Shown: positions 51,940-63,095, counted from the stretch's first letter. The stretch: 64,000 nucleotides of DNA from Shinisaurus crocodilurus (GCA_021292165.1 CM037879.1:18623525-18687524); one strand, 5' to 3'. Notes: generated by a model from the sequence alone, not told the origin. Made by a program: numbers and translations.

Positions 51940-52431
51940 ACCAGACCTTAAGAAGGACGTAGACAAGCTGGAGAGGGTTCAGAGGAGGGCAACAAAGATG
52001 AGAAAGGGACTGGAAACAAGGCCCTATGAGAGAGACTGAAAGAACTGGGCATGTTTAGCCTTCAGAAGAGGAGACTGAGGGGAGATATGATCGCACTCTT
52101 CCAATATTTGAAGGGATGTCACACAGAGGAGGGCCAGGATCTCTTCTCGATCATCCCAGTTTGCAGGACACGGAATAATGGGCTCAAGTTACAGGAACCC
52201 AGATTCCACCTAAACATCAGGAAAAATTTCCTGACTGTCAGAGCAATAGGACAATGGAATCAACTACCTAGGGAGGTGGTGGGCTCTCCCACTCTGGAGG
52301 CATTCAAGGTGCAGCTGGACAGCCATCTGTCAGGGATGCTTTGACCTGGATTCCTGCATTGAGCAGGGGGTTGGACTCGATGGCCTTGTAGGCCCCTTCC
52401 AACTCTACTTTTCTATGATTCTATGATAGCT
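51940..52431 (+). pseudogene. CR1 reverse transcriptase C-terminal part and 3' end
   Basis: Begins in the LERVQRRATKM-like region (GACAAGCTGGAGAGGGTTCA). One base is missing near 52035, and the frame 52051-52344 continues MFSLQKRRLRGDMIALFQYL, KGCHTEEGQDLFSIIPVCRT and NQLPREVVGSPTLEAFKVQL. The tail ends TTCTATGATTCTATGAT. Almost the same protein as the CR1 at 37.7 kb, so both come from one recent subfamily. 5'-truncated. Confidence 0.9.
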
Positions 52432-52662
52432 CGTCCTGACCTCTCCAGTCTCCTCCCCTCTTTGCCCACTGAAAGGCTCCCTTTCCCCCTCTCCAAGGTT
52501 GCATTCCCGACCTTGGAGAGCCAGCTTTGAGTGGGAGGGGGGGCAGAGCTCCGATTCCCAGCTCCGAGGTTGGAGCACCGTCTCCGACCTCCCATCTGGC
52601 AATCCAAAATATCCGCTGGCTCTTCAGACGCTGTCTAGGTGCCATAGGATTGCTCCCTAAAA
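52432..52662 (-). mobile_element. GC-rich palindromic MITE, minus copy
   Basis: On the minus strand: GGGAGCAATCCTATGGCACC, TAGACAGCGTCTGAAGAGCC, CAACCTCGGAGCTGGGAATC, AAGGTCGGGAATGCAACC. Truncated where it meets the CR1 tail. Confidence 0.7.
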
Positions 52663-53060
52663 CAATCATAAAAACAAATACATTAAAAGGACAGTTAAAA
52701 ACACAACAATAAAAGAAATTGAAAGCACCAAATCAATTTTTTAAAACCCTTCAGCAACAGTTCAGCTTATGTGCCAAAAGCCTGCCTGAATAAAACCCTC
52801 TTTGCTGGCCAGTGGGAGGACAACTGTGTGAGGGAGCCAACTTAGCCTTCCTCAGCAGTGAGTTTTAGAGCATGAGAGCAACCACCAAGAAGGCCCTGTC
52901 CCCACCAAATGGAAAAGGGACTGAGAGAAGAGCCTCCCTTAAAGATCTTAAAACCCAGGCAGGCTTATATGGGATAATGTGTTCTTTCAGATAGTCTAAT
53001 CCCAAATTGTATAGGGCATTATAGGTCATAACCACCAATGGCTGCCAAATGTGCAGATCC
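52663..53060 (-). mobile_element. Old LINE-derived repeat
   Basis: AAAACAATCATAAAAACAAA, ACCACCAAGAAGGCCCTGTC, TTCTTTCAGATAGTCTAATCCC and TATAGGGCATTATAGGTCAT. Confidence 0.55.
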
Positions 53061-53451
53061 TCTTCCTAACCCAGCTGCTAGGGATCCACAATCAGAGCTC
53101 TCTTGAAATGCCAGTCACCTGTTCAGGGAGGGATTCGATGGGCTGAACAGCTGATCAGAGTGGCTGGTGCCTTTTCAAAAGGACTCTGTGCACAGTTGGA
53201 TCAAGGTCATACCCCTCTTTTCTTCACTATTGTATATAAATAGGTCTTTACTGTATATATAGTATGAATGCCTACACTCTGACCTTCTTCAGATAAACTG
53301 AGATACATGAAACCTGGTGCCCAAAGAATTTGTTTAAGGGTGGGAATGGAAAGTTCCAACCCTTTCAGTTTTTGTAATTTTGAAGGAGGCTGAAGATTCA
53401 ATACATTTTGGAACATTTTTTTTCTATTCTAGATTTGGATGGAGATTTTGG

Positions 53452-53453
<2 letters not shown>
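53061..53453. other. Unannotated sequence
   Basis: No recognised element. Confidence 0.4.

Positions 53454-53520
<67 letters not shown>
53454..53520. repeat. (ATA)n microsatellite
   Basis: About 22 AAT units, the longest microsatellite here, directly before a SINE. Confidence 0.97.
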
Positions 53521-53521
<1 letters not shown>

Positions 53522-53768
53522 TGAGAGCCAGTGTGGCGTAGTGGTGAGAGTGCTGGACTGGGACCCAGGAGATCCGGGTTCTAGTCCCCGCTCAGCCATG
53601 AAACTCACTGGGTGACTTTGGGCCAGTCACTGACTCTCAGCCTAACCTACCTCACAGGGTTGTTGTGAGGATAAAATGGAGAGGAGGAGGAGGATTATGT
53701 AAGCCGCCTTGGGTTCCTTGCAGGAAAAAAGGTGGGGTATAAATATAATTATTTATTTATTTAATAAT
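53521..53768 (+). mobile_element. Sauria-type SINE, full head
   Basis: GAGAGCCAGTGTGGCGTAGT with the A-box TGGCGTAGTGG, B-box GGTTCTAGTCC near 53578, then TGGGTGACTTTGGGCCAGTC, CTACCTCACAGGGTTGTTGT, GATAAAATGGAGAGGAGGAG, GTAAGCCGCCTTGGGTTCC and GGTGGGGTATAAATA. The best SINE in the window and the main pointer to a squamate genome. Confidence 0.93.
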
Positions 53769-55018
53769 AATGGGGACCCACAACGGGGAAATATAAAAGC
53801 ACAAATGGGCTGTTGAAGATATTTGTATTAAAATGCAGATAGGGGGTCCATATCACTGACACCCGTCAGATATTAGAACCCAGATTTATGTTGTCCTTAA
53901 CAGCCCCAGACCACCTTCAAGAGAAAGGCACGATTCATTTATGTCCAAAGAATGACACAATTTATCTATTTCCAAGGAGGGAAGCCAGATTTCTAGGATA
54001 CATATATGAACTGAAGGCACATCGGCTCGTTTTACTTACATCCTGTCTAAAACATTTTCGGTTTCAAGTTTCTTATGCCCACCTGGGAGAAGCACCCTAA
54101 GACTCCAGTCTTGACTTTAAATGGAAATGGTTTGCCCCCAAGTATAGCCTCCTAAATTCAATTAAATGTATGAATCTTCATCAGGCCATCAGGACAGCAT
54201 TATCCTTCCTTCCTATTTTCTCATTCTGCAATCTATCACCTCCATTAATTAGAACCAGGGAGGGATCATCTTCAGTGGATTAACCCTAACTAAATTGTGT
54301 GCATTCAACATGTGCTCTTTTGATTAACTTGAGCCCTGGGCTGCCGTCAGAGCTGTACCATCTTGTAATTGTACATATTTTATTAATTTCAGATGAAGAG
54401 AGAGGCGGGATAGGTTCAGTTCTCCAATTAATAATATTGTACCATCCAATGTGTTCTGTGAGCCTCATCCTTTATGTTTTCATGCAACAGCCATGATCCG
54501 CAGGACCTTGCAGATTCTGTATCCATTCCAAGGACTTTGCTGACTTTCCAGTACAGCACACATCTAGTCACACTGTCAGAATGTGCTTTAAACTCTAAAA
54601 GTCTGCACCAGAGCTGAAAGTGAAAAAGGGCACCCCTTTTCTCTCTTTCTGAGTCCCTGATTCCCCTTGTTTTGTACCTCCTTGCCAGTTGCCACCTGCA
54701 TGAAATTAGGTCAAGGGCAAGGTTGCCCACCTCTGCAATAGGGGCTTGGCTCAATTACACATAATTCCCATGGAAATGGGAAATGAATGGGACTAAAGCA
54801 TGTGTAAGAAGGACCAGCATCTTTGCAAAGTATCCCTGGATATAGTAGGAAATTTGGGGGAATTGGATTAGGGACTGTATCTTTTGAAATGTAACAGTGA
54901 ACTAGATCTTACCTGACTTTAATGTTATAGATTCTACACAGGAAGTATATTTGTGGATGAGCAGTTTTCAAATGTTCCTTCCTTAGCTTTTGGAAGAATG
55001 GGCAGGCTGGATGAAGAT
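53769..55018. other. Unannotated sequence, about 1.25 kb
   Basis: AT-rich, no recognised repeat. Open frames up to 108 codons lack family motifs. Confidence 0.45.
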
Positions 55019-55023
55019 GACAC

Positions 55024-55689
55024 TGTTGTGATATGAATCACATTCACCAGCTGTGGCACATTGTTTACACATGGAAGGAACAGAATGGCTGGTGTTTTGT
55101 CTTTCCCCCCCCCCGTGTTCTTTCTCATGGGAAGCTAGGCCTGGGAGCATTACGAGCTAGTCACATGGTTTGTATGTCCTGGTGATGTACTTGTTTATTC
55201 TGTTGGAAGCCATTTTAGAGAAGTGCTGGACTGCTTTCTCTATTCTTTTTCCTTTCCTCTTCTGGCTATTGTTTGCAGGACTTTGCAACAATGTAATGTC
55301 TTTGCTTAGGTGGAGTAAAGCTCAACCTACTCCACTGGAACTAATGTTTGCTATGCATTGTACTCTGCACATGGACTGTAACTAGGAATGTATACTCTGT
55401 AGAATATTACTTGCTAAAGTAAATAAACAGGTAGAGGAAATAGACCTATGGAGTTACAGAGTGTTTCCTTGCTACATGGATTAATCTGCAACCGGGGGAA
55501 GCTGAGCTGGTGTCGGATTACAGGCAAGCTGGCTGGCAGCTGCAAACCAACACGCTGGAATGCTGCACAGAGGGGGGGGGTGAGATCTGGAAGATCTCTG
55601 TGTAGAAAAATGGGCTTCTGACACACAGACAGGATTTTAATTCTCCCATCCAGCACACGCGTGACTCTGCTTTCACTCATGCACCTTCA
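55024..55689 (+). mobile_element. Solo LTR family B, copy 2
   Basis: Starts TGTTGTGATATG and ends CACCTTCA, flanked by GACAC at 55019-55023 and 55690-55694, a perfect 5-bp target duplication. AATAAA is at 55422-55427. Homologous end to end to 21538-22205 in the opposite orientation. No internal region. Confidence 0.93.
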
Positions 55690-55795
55690 GACACTAGTAT
55701 AGGATTTCAGGCAGGGGAACGAGGACAGATTTGAGCAGATGGAGAGTGAGAGAAAGAAAAGATGAAGATGAGGTGCAAAGAAGCATAGGATACAG

Positions 55796-56105
55796 CAACC
55801 TTCTCCAACCTGGTGCCCTCCAACCAAGAGATTCTGGGAGTTGCAGTCCAACACCTCTGGAGGGCACCAGGGGTAGTATCCAACAGTGTCATTTCACCAA
55901 CTTAAATTGCACTTGATGCAAGGGATAAGCAGTTTGCGTGAGCACAGGTTTGCACTAGTGGTTGTGCAAGGGGTTGCGCAAGTGGAAATTTAGCTGGATC
56001 CCACCTCCCCTTGTGCATCGTTTGGAACTTGGTTTCCACTAGCGCAACATCCTTTGCCCTAGCAGAATGACACAGTTGGATACTGCCCCAGGTTGGAGAA
56101 GGCTG
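55796..56105. mobile_element. Foldback hAT MITE split by another MITE
   Basis: CAACCTTCTCCAACCTGG at the left and CCAGGTTGGAGAAGGCTG at the right. GGATACAG at 55788-55795 and 56106-56113, a perfect 8-bp duplication. It is interrupted after GGGCACCAG at 55870. Confidence 0.92.
55871..56088. mobile_element. Harbinger-like MITE inside the foldback
   Basis: GGGTAGTATCCAACAGTGTC at the left and GACACAGTTGGATACTGCCC at the right, about 20-bp inverted repeats. CAG at 55868-55870 and 56089-56091 is a 3-bp target duplication. Mirrored GTTGCGCAAGTGG-like sequence inside. Confidence 0.85.
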
Positions 56106-56335
56106 GGATACAGCATTCCTTAGAGAGGAACTAAACTTTACAAGAAACATGGGGATGTCACCAAAAACGGCAACCCCGTGTCAATTTCCTCCTGCTCTCT
56201 ATACATTCTTGTGCACTTACTTTGTCTCTATGCAGCATGTTTCTCCATCCCCATTGGTAGCAGGAAGGAAATGATATGGAATGAGGCTGGGGAAATACAT
56301 GGAATAATCAAGGGCTTCCTCTTACATGAGCAAGG

Positions 56336-56590
56336 CACACATGACCAACTAAAGATGCAAGGGGGGGGGGGAGACCATTAATTCCACAATATTGTGCAAC
56401 TATTGGGAGGAAAGAGAGGCCGAGCCACTCCCCCATGCATACACCTTCACAGACCCCCCTCCTAATTTTATGTATATTAATCTTGAGCAAAGGTGGAAAA
56501 GAGTCATCTTGCATCTTTGCCTGATATATTGGTAAAAAACCTACAAACAATTTGGAGTTTTATATTTTCCGAGATATAGAACACTCAAAG
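56336..56590 (+). repeat. Local duplication F, copy 1
   Basis: CACATGACCAACTAAAGATG to TTCCGAGATATAGAACACTC. About 255 bp, repeated at 57603-57868 with high identity in the same orientation. Confidence 0.85.
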
Positions 56591-56968
56591 CCTTGTTTTG
56601 TTATCTGAGGCTCAGCTGTTGAGATCACATATTGCTAGGGCCTTCTCTGTTGCCACACCTAGACTCTGGAATGTCCTGCCCTAGGAGATTTGGTTATTCT
56701 TCTTTGTGATTAACTTTTGGCCAAAGCCTAAGGTTTGTTGCTGCAGGTGGTGTTCTGGCAGATGCTTTGCCCAATTGGACGCTTGTCTTTGATTTCTTGC
56801 TGGAGTCCTTGTTGTTTGCTTCTCTGCATCCTCTGCTATTTCCTATTGTCTTTTAGGTTCTAATTAGACTTTAGTGATTTTTGTTTATTAGAGTGTTTTG
56901 TTCTTATCAATGTCAGCTGCCTTGGGTGCCTTAAATTGGGGTAGAAAAGTGGGATATAATACATTAGG
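56591..56968 (+). mobile_element. L2-type LINE 3' end
   Basis: GGGCCTTCTCTGTTGCCACA, CTGGAATGTCCTGCCCTAGG, then TCAGCTGCCTTGGGTGCCTT and AAAGTGGGATATAATACATT. Confidence 0.75.
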
Positions 56969-57050
56969 AATGCAATCATATGCATATTTACCCCAAAGTA
57001 ACTCCATGGGGCTTACTCTCAAGTAAGTGTACATAGGATGGCAGCCTAAG
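56969..57050. mobile_element. Short palindromic MITE (GCAATCATATGCAT type)
   Basis: GCAATCATATGCATATTTACC, CATGGGGCTTACTCTCAAG and ACATAGGATGGCAGCC. Confidence 0.65.
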
Positions 57051-57054
57051 ATTT

Positions 57055-57290
57055 GCTTCCACCCTTCTGAATCTGCCCAACTCTTTCAGATAGCCTACTG
57101 AGGCCCTCGACCATGTCCCACCACCACCTGAAGTACAACGGATGGGCAAGAGGGACAGAGTCTTTTCTGTACTGGTGCTAAGGCCCTGTCAAAAGAAGTT
57201 CAAATGGCCCGTTGCTGCTCACCTTTCAGCAAACAGCTAAGATTTTTTTGCCCCACAAGCAAGCTTTGTTTTTATGAATTCAACTGCTGT
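57055..57290 (+). mobile_element. LINE fragment, L2-like
   Basis: GCCCTCGACCATGTCCCACC and CAGAGTCTTTTCTGTACTGG followed by TTTCAGCAAACAGCTAAGAT. Weak. Confidence 0.45.
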
Positions 57291-57602
57291 TGTTCCCTGG
57301 ACTGAGTCTGACTGGTTGAGCAGCTTGCCACACCATCAGTTCCAAACGCCCCACCACCATCCACAACTCAACTCAACTCTGCTCAGGATTGGGCCTAGTG
57401 ATACAGTATGAGGAAGGGGTTTAACTTCTCCATCCATGAGCTGTAGCAGTCAAGTTGGGGGTTGATTGCTTGGCGGGTAGTGGTGCCATCAGGGCAGGAG
57501 GACTTTGGGGGCAGACGTCCAGGGGGCCCACCCAGCAGAATGAGCAGGAGGCCCCCAAATGCAGCAGGGCTGGCTAGCCACATTGTGAAGTAAGTGAAAT
57601 AA
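57291..57602. other. Unannotated sequence
   Basis: No recognised element. Confidence 0.4.
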
Positions 57603-57868
57603 TACACATGACCAACTAAAGATGCGGGGGGAGGGGGGGAAGAGACCATTAATTCCACAATATAAAATCACCTATTTGTAAAACTATTGGGAGGAAAGAG
57701 AGGCCGAGCCACTCCCTCATGCATACACCTTCACAGACCCCCCTATTTTATGTATATTAATCTTGAGCAAAGGTGGAAAAGAGTCATCTTGCATCTTTGC
57801 CTGATATATTGGTAAAAAAACAACAAACAATTCGGAGTTGTATGTTTTCCTAGATATAGAACATTCAA
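57603..57868 (+). repeat. Local duplication F, copy 2
   Basis: Second copy of 56336-56590. It has a short extra segment (TAAAATCACCTATTTGTAA) at 57663-57681 and lacks a few bases after CCCCCC. Confidence 0.85.
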
Positions 57869-57969
57869 GCATCTATTCATCAGATGCTGAATGTATTCAT
57901 CAGATGTTCTGATGAAACAAGCAGGTGGACCGTGCAATGCAGGATCTTGTCCCTTTATACATAAAAGAG

Positions 57970-58432
57970 TCGTGGGTAGCGAGGTGCGAATCAGCAAAAT
58001 TCGAGCTCGCCAAAGTTCTCCGAGTTCCATCTCAAAGCTCATTCTGACTGGAGCCCATACCGGATTGTGACCTTTGGTTTTTTCTTTTTTTCTTTTCGCA
58101 TGAAAATCTATGTGTAATTTTATGTGTACATTTTTCCATATGTGCACGTCAATTGTGCGCATCTTTGAAATGTACGCATTCTTCTCCCATTCATTAAAGT
58201 GTGTTTGTGCACATTTCCCAAAAGTCTTGCATTTTTAATGCATTTAATGCATGCACTCTGTTGAACGATTTTTTCTCTCTTTTGGTCTGTGAATCAAATT
58301 ACAAGCTCAGAAATGTACGGACTTTGACTGCAGATTGTGTCTGAGTCTGTGTTCAGTCTGAAAGGTGCAAACTGGGTAAATACTGATCAAAAACAAACTG
58401 AACCGAATTACTCATACATCCCTAGCACTGGG
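57970..58432 (-). mobile_element. hAT-like AT-rich element, minus orientation
   Basis: Minus start TAGGGATGTATGAG, with TGTGCACGTCAATTGTGCGC and AATGCATTTAATGCATGCAC inside. Related to 1133, 17631 and 34096. Left end unclear. Confidence 0.6.
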
Positions 58433-58765
58433 CAACTGTATTTTTTTTCTCTTGTTGGACACATTCCCTCATGGGTAACCTGTTGGGGACTGCATGTTGG
58501 TGGTGAGCAGAACCCAATCCAGTAGTGAGCAGGGCCAGAGCCAAAAGAGGATGGGTCATCCCATTTCTCGTTCTGCCTCTCTTTTCTCTCTGTCTCTGAC
58601 ACCCTTTTTCTCTCTTCCTCTTCCTTCCCACACAGTGGGATGCCAGGGAAGAAACAGATGGCTCTTGCCAGAGGATGTCTGAACTGATCACATGCGCAGG
58701 GCTTTTGAAATTAGCCCAAGAGCCACATCTGGCCCTAGGAATGCAGGTTGCCCACCCCTGCAGTA
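58433..58765. other. Mostly unannotated; hAT end at 58755
   Basis: CAGGTTGCCCACCCCTGCAG at about 58744-58763 resembles a hAT right end (complement of CAGGGGTGGGCAAC). The partner end was not found. Confidence 0.45.
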
Positions 58766-59177
58766 GAACTGGTGCCGTGCCAAAAATTTATTCCTTTTTT
58801 TAATCAGCCATTCTCATGTTTAGTTTGACAGAAAAGAAAATGCCTTCCGGGGGGGGGGGGGGAAGCTTCAAAGGAGAGAAAATTTCAGGAAAATTCCCAC
58901 GGGTGTGGGTTGTGGTTCTTGTGCTTACCTTCCTTATGGCTGAGGTGTGAGTGTCCTGTCTTTCATTGCACAGTCATCTCTTCAGCAGCCTGCAGCCTCC
59001 CTGGCTTCCCATGCTTCAATTAAAGCCCAGAGGAAGACATCTGCTCAGATGTCCCCCAGGGGGCTTTTTCAGAACAGGAAATGTGGGCAGTCAGGGAGGC
59101 TGCAGAGTGATGGAGAGATGTATAATAGAAAGAAAGAACTCATGATCTTGCTTTATATCATCGGGCTTATATAGTGA
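58766..59177. other. Unannotated sequence
   Basis: A G run at 58850-58862. Nothing recognised. Confidence 0.4.
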
Positions 59178-60660
59178 CTTGTACTGAATTTTGGTCTTTC
59201 CCGTTTACATCAGATCTTCTGCCTTGGTCAGTTTTGGAATCTTTTTGTCTGGTTCCTCTCTCTAAATGGATGGCATTAGGTTCTAGGCATACAAGAACGG
59301 ATAGGGTTCCTCCCACAGTTTCTGCTGTTAGAGATGTGTGGTGTATAATTACGTCAATTACACTTTGACCCATTTTCTCATGCTAAATTGACTCTATGGG
59401 GAAATTCAGATCTAAAAATTGATAAGAAAATGTTTTTGTGGTGGACACAGGCAGATAAGGCAATTTTTACTTTTGATCAACTGGTGGGTGCTGATGATGA
59501 GTTTCTGTCATTTTCAATCTTGCGTGTCAATATGACTTGCCAGCTATCACTGAATTTCAATACTTGCAATTACAGCATTTGTTAGTACTGTAATACCTTG
59601 GATTGCAAGTAACTTGGTTTGAGAGCGTTTTGCAAGACAAGCAAATTTTTAAATATTTATTATTATTATTTTACTTGATATACAAGCGACGTCTTGCAAT
59701 ACAAGTACTGTAGTACGGCTTAAATTAAAAATCTCTGTACAAATTTTTTGGGGGAATTTCGTTTTGATATAAGAGTGTTTTGGATTACAAGCACGTTTCC
59801 GGAATGAATTATGCTCTCAATCCAAAGCATGACTGTATCTAGATTTGTCCCATCCACTTTTACAGCATCAGAGTCTCCATCATTATTAGAAGTGCTTATT
59901 GAGGCTGGTCAGGCAAAGTGACCCACGATCCATGTCTATAAATACTTGTTATTGGTGAATAAAAATGATATACAGAGTTTTAAACAGGAATGGAATAAGG
60001 AATTGGGTTGTCCCATTCTGCCTAATCAGTGGATCACTGCTTTTGATGTCTCTACCTGTTGCCTCTATGGATCTTAGGCTCCATCTTATTCAGCAAAAAC
60101 TTTTTGTGTGTGTCTCTTTTGGACACCACAATGTCTCTTTAATAAGGGATTGTATAATTCAGCTAATTGCTGGCAGTGCAGTGCAGCTAATGTTTCTTTT
60201 AAACATATGGTTTGGCAATGTCCAGTTGTTGCTTCTTTTTGGGAGGAGGCTATTAGATGGATAAATTATGTACTGGAACAGTCTTTAATATCCACTGATG
60301 TACAGGCTCTTTTAAATTATTTACTTGCTTCATGGAAATCAATGAATGGTCAGAATAGATGGATTCTCCACACCCTCTTGACAGCTAAAAGACTGATATT
60401 ACAACATTGGAAGGATAAACTCTCACCTTCTATAATCTAGTGAATGGGGGAGCTTATAGCGCTTTCAATGTTTGAATGGGTGGCATATAGATGCCACCTT
60501 CAGTGGATACTTGTTTGGATATCTGGTCTGCTTTGGATGAAGCCTATGTATAATTGCTAGTAAGTTGTATTTTCTTCATATATATGCATTTCATATGTAT
60601 TCATTGCTATGGATGCATACGAAGTTATGTATGTATATTACAAAGACTAAAAAATAATAA
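59178..60660 (+). pseudogene. L1 LINE, ORF2 3' part and tail, split by mariner
   Basis: Broken frames give L1 ORF2 text: LYGEIQI-KLIRKCFCGG near 59395-59450 (shared with the 24.8-kb L1), then after the mariner MITE a stretch ending in HMVWQCPVVASFWEEAIRWI (60108-60440 frame), ALLNYLLASWKSMNGQNRWI and LILQHWKDKLSPSII. It ends in an A-rich tail near 60660. The endonuclease and reverse-transcriptase catalytic core are absent. This is the longest L1 in plus orientation here. Confidence 0.85.
59588..59835 (-). mobile_element. Mariner-type MITE inside L1
   Basis: CTGTAATACCTTGGATTGCA at the left and CAATCCAAAGCATGACTG at the right, with TA at 59586-59587 and 59836-59837. The opposite orientation of the copy at 13595. 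Confidence 0.88.
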
Positions 60661-61047
60661 AAAGAAAACAAGCAAAGAAAGACAGCACCCTCAGCCACCT
60701 TGCAGGGATACACTCAAAAACACCACCAAAATGGTGACAGCACAAAAAAACAAAAATCCCTTAAGAAAAAAGGAAGAAGCTGTGCTTCAGCCTCTGCTAA
60801 TGGTAATCTTTCCCTCCAAGGAACTGTTGGAGAATTTCTCCTCCCCTTGGAGAAATTTGGTGAAATGCCTCCCCGCCAATTTCTCTGGCCACAAATAGGA
60901 TGGAGGATACACAGCTATAAATAAAACAAGAAGAACATTAAGTGCGCAATCTTAATCCTATGAGTTGCACCCTCAAAGCTTGTAAGCCTCCAAACAATAA
61001 AAAGTTGCAGTATCACAGAAAATAAGAGCAAATGTGAAAGTGTTTTA
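60661..61047. other. Unannotated A-rich sequence
   Basis: No recognised element. Two overlapping plus frames (60554-60924) are A-rich and show no motif. Confidence 0.4.
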
Positions 61048-61510
61048 AGGTGCAATCCTATGACTGCTTGACGCTGTCTAGGGGACCATAGGAAAAGTAA
61101 GAGTCCCAGCTCCGACCTCAAAAAAACTCTGAGGTCAGAGCTGGGACTCCAACTTTGGAGTGCCCTCCCTCCACCCCTGCAGACGATGTGGTTCTTTCTA
61201 CACCAGCTGCGGCTCCAAAGATGGAAGTACCGACTTCAGAGCCAGCACTGGGGGGAGGTTCTGGGGGGCACAGCGAGGGGAGGAGCGAGGCACTGCCATC
61301 CTGCAAGGAATCCTAGTGGTGCCTCCGGCTCCTCTCCTCACGAGCCAGTGTAAAACACTTAGACAGCCGAAATCGGCCATCTAAGTGTTTTGGAGGGCGA
61401 GGAAAGCACAGAGGCAATTCTTGCCCCTGTGCTTCTTCTGCCTTCCATTGGATGCCCGTAATCCTCTGAGTTTGGAGGGTTACGGGCAGCCACATTGGAT
61501 CACACTGCCC
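61048..61510 (+). mobile_element. GC-rich palindromic MITE, copy 5
   Basis: Starts AGGTGCAATCCTATGACTGC and ends GGATCACACTGCCC. TTA precedes it; ATA follows. The hairpin GTCCCAGCTCCGACCTCA with TGAGGTCAGAGCTGGGAC lies at 61101-61146. Confidence 0.82.
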
Positions 61511-62439
61511 ATATGTTTCAGAACTGAAGAGTCAATTCACACATGCGTATTTTATCATTTGATAGCTGTAACATAAGCTGCCAATAATATGCGTGCACGA
61601 ATAAGCTTTCACGGATCAAACACCACAGAAAGAAATTTCATATCACATCATAGACTCTTCATGGGTATGTAGATTGGCCTGAAATAAAAATCAAATCAAA
61701 TCATCCATCAAATTATTTTAGAATTGCTGTGCTTTAGCTAACAACATTGCCCTGAAATCCCTTGCCTTGCAAAAACACAAATACATTTCAATTTAAGTTT
61801 TAAATGAAATAAGAACAATGCAATTCTTCACAATGCCAAGTGGTTCATGTCAGTAATTTAGCAAGTGAGCACCTGCCTTTTCTCAACATTACTTATTTAT
61901 CTGGCGTTGCCATTTGTCAGAGTGTCTTTTCCCCTCTCAGGACAACTTTTTAGCCTCAGATATCTTTGCAATAGCAGGCCTCTCCTTCAGGAATGTCTTC
62001 ATTTTCAGCCTGGCATTCACATCTGCACTTGTTTAAAGCTCTGCTGGTGGTCTCTGTTCTATGGTATGCCAACTGCTCCGTTCATCTTAAGCAATATTTA
62101 CACACTGATTGGGGACACCAACGTGCAAGAGGTTCATTAGAAAAATGAACGCAAGAGGTTGACTTCATAACACAACCGAACTCGCCTTACATTTCACAAC
62201 AAAGGCTCCAGCATTGTGATGACAGGAAAATATGGCCATGAAGCATGGAAATCGTCATCGTCATTACCAGCAATATCAATTGTAACAGGAGCAGAAAAAT
62301 GATATAAAATGGGCATGCATGAAGCCAATATTGTTATTAATAAAGTGCCTAATATTGCATCAAGAGTGCCACACAATTATGAATGTAAAATGTCTGTTTG
62401 TTTTTAAATACCCCACATGATAATTCACAAAACAGTCAA
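61511..62439. other. Unique AT-rich block, about 0.9 kb
   Basis: No repeat recognised. Confidence 0.45.
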
Positions 62440-62580
62440 AGGTTTTTTAAAGCATCTAAACAAAAATAAAACCTAAAAACTCTAAAAGCAACAGTGAAAC
62501 AGTAGAAGAGAAGGTAAAATTAGCAGATAAACCAGGCCATCAAAGCACTATTTATTTTAGTTAATACATTTATGTTCCAC
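62440..62580 (-). mobile_element. LINE tail, weak
   Basis: AAAACCTAAAAACTCTAAAAGC and TACATTTATGTTCCACTGTG suggest a LINE tail. Confidence 0.35.
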
Positions 62581-62939
62581 TGTGATGACCACCCCACACC
62601 CTATACACAGGAGGGGTGTTGCTGCCTCACCTAGTGACCGAGCACACCTGTCTCCCCTCAGGATCCGCCCTGCCACCCAGGTGCACCTCCCAAATAGCCA
62701 GTGCCTATCACCACACCACTATTGGGATGACTACCACTGCCGGGGCTTTCCTGCCACCCAGCCTGGTAAACTCAATAGATGCTGCTCTTTCCCTCTTATT
62801 TTTCCCACCTACTATGGGTTGTACCATTCAGATATATTGCCACCTTTTTGAATACTGTTTTCTGCTGCCACCAAACCCCTAAGCAGCGTGTGACCCTTGC
62901 GAGGCACGTGGGGTTAACTAAAGCCTTATCATAGATAAA
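62581..62939. other. Unannotated C-rich sequence
   Basis: Two overlapping plus frames (62582-62882) without motif. Could be part of an unrecognised repeat. Confidence 0.4.
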
Positions 62940-63095
62940 GCTATTCATAGATTTCATAGATCATAGAGTTGGAAGGAGCCTAGGAGGCTATCGAGTCCAA
63001 CCCCCTGCTCAATGCAGGGAACTAGAGGAGGGGTATCCCATCCAAGTAACAACCAGGCCTGACCCTGCTTATCTTTCCACACTCAGACAAGCTGA
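62940..63095 (-). mobile_element. CR1 LINE 3' end (ATTCTATG tail type)
   Basis: AGATCATAGAGTTGGAAGGAG, CTATCGAGTCCAACCCCCTG and CTCAATGCAGGGAACTAGAG. Confidence 0.85.
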
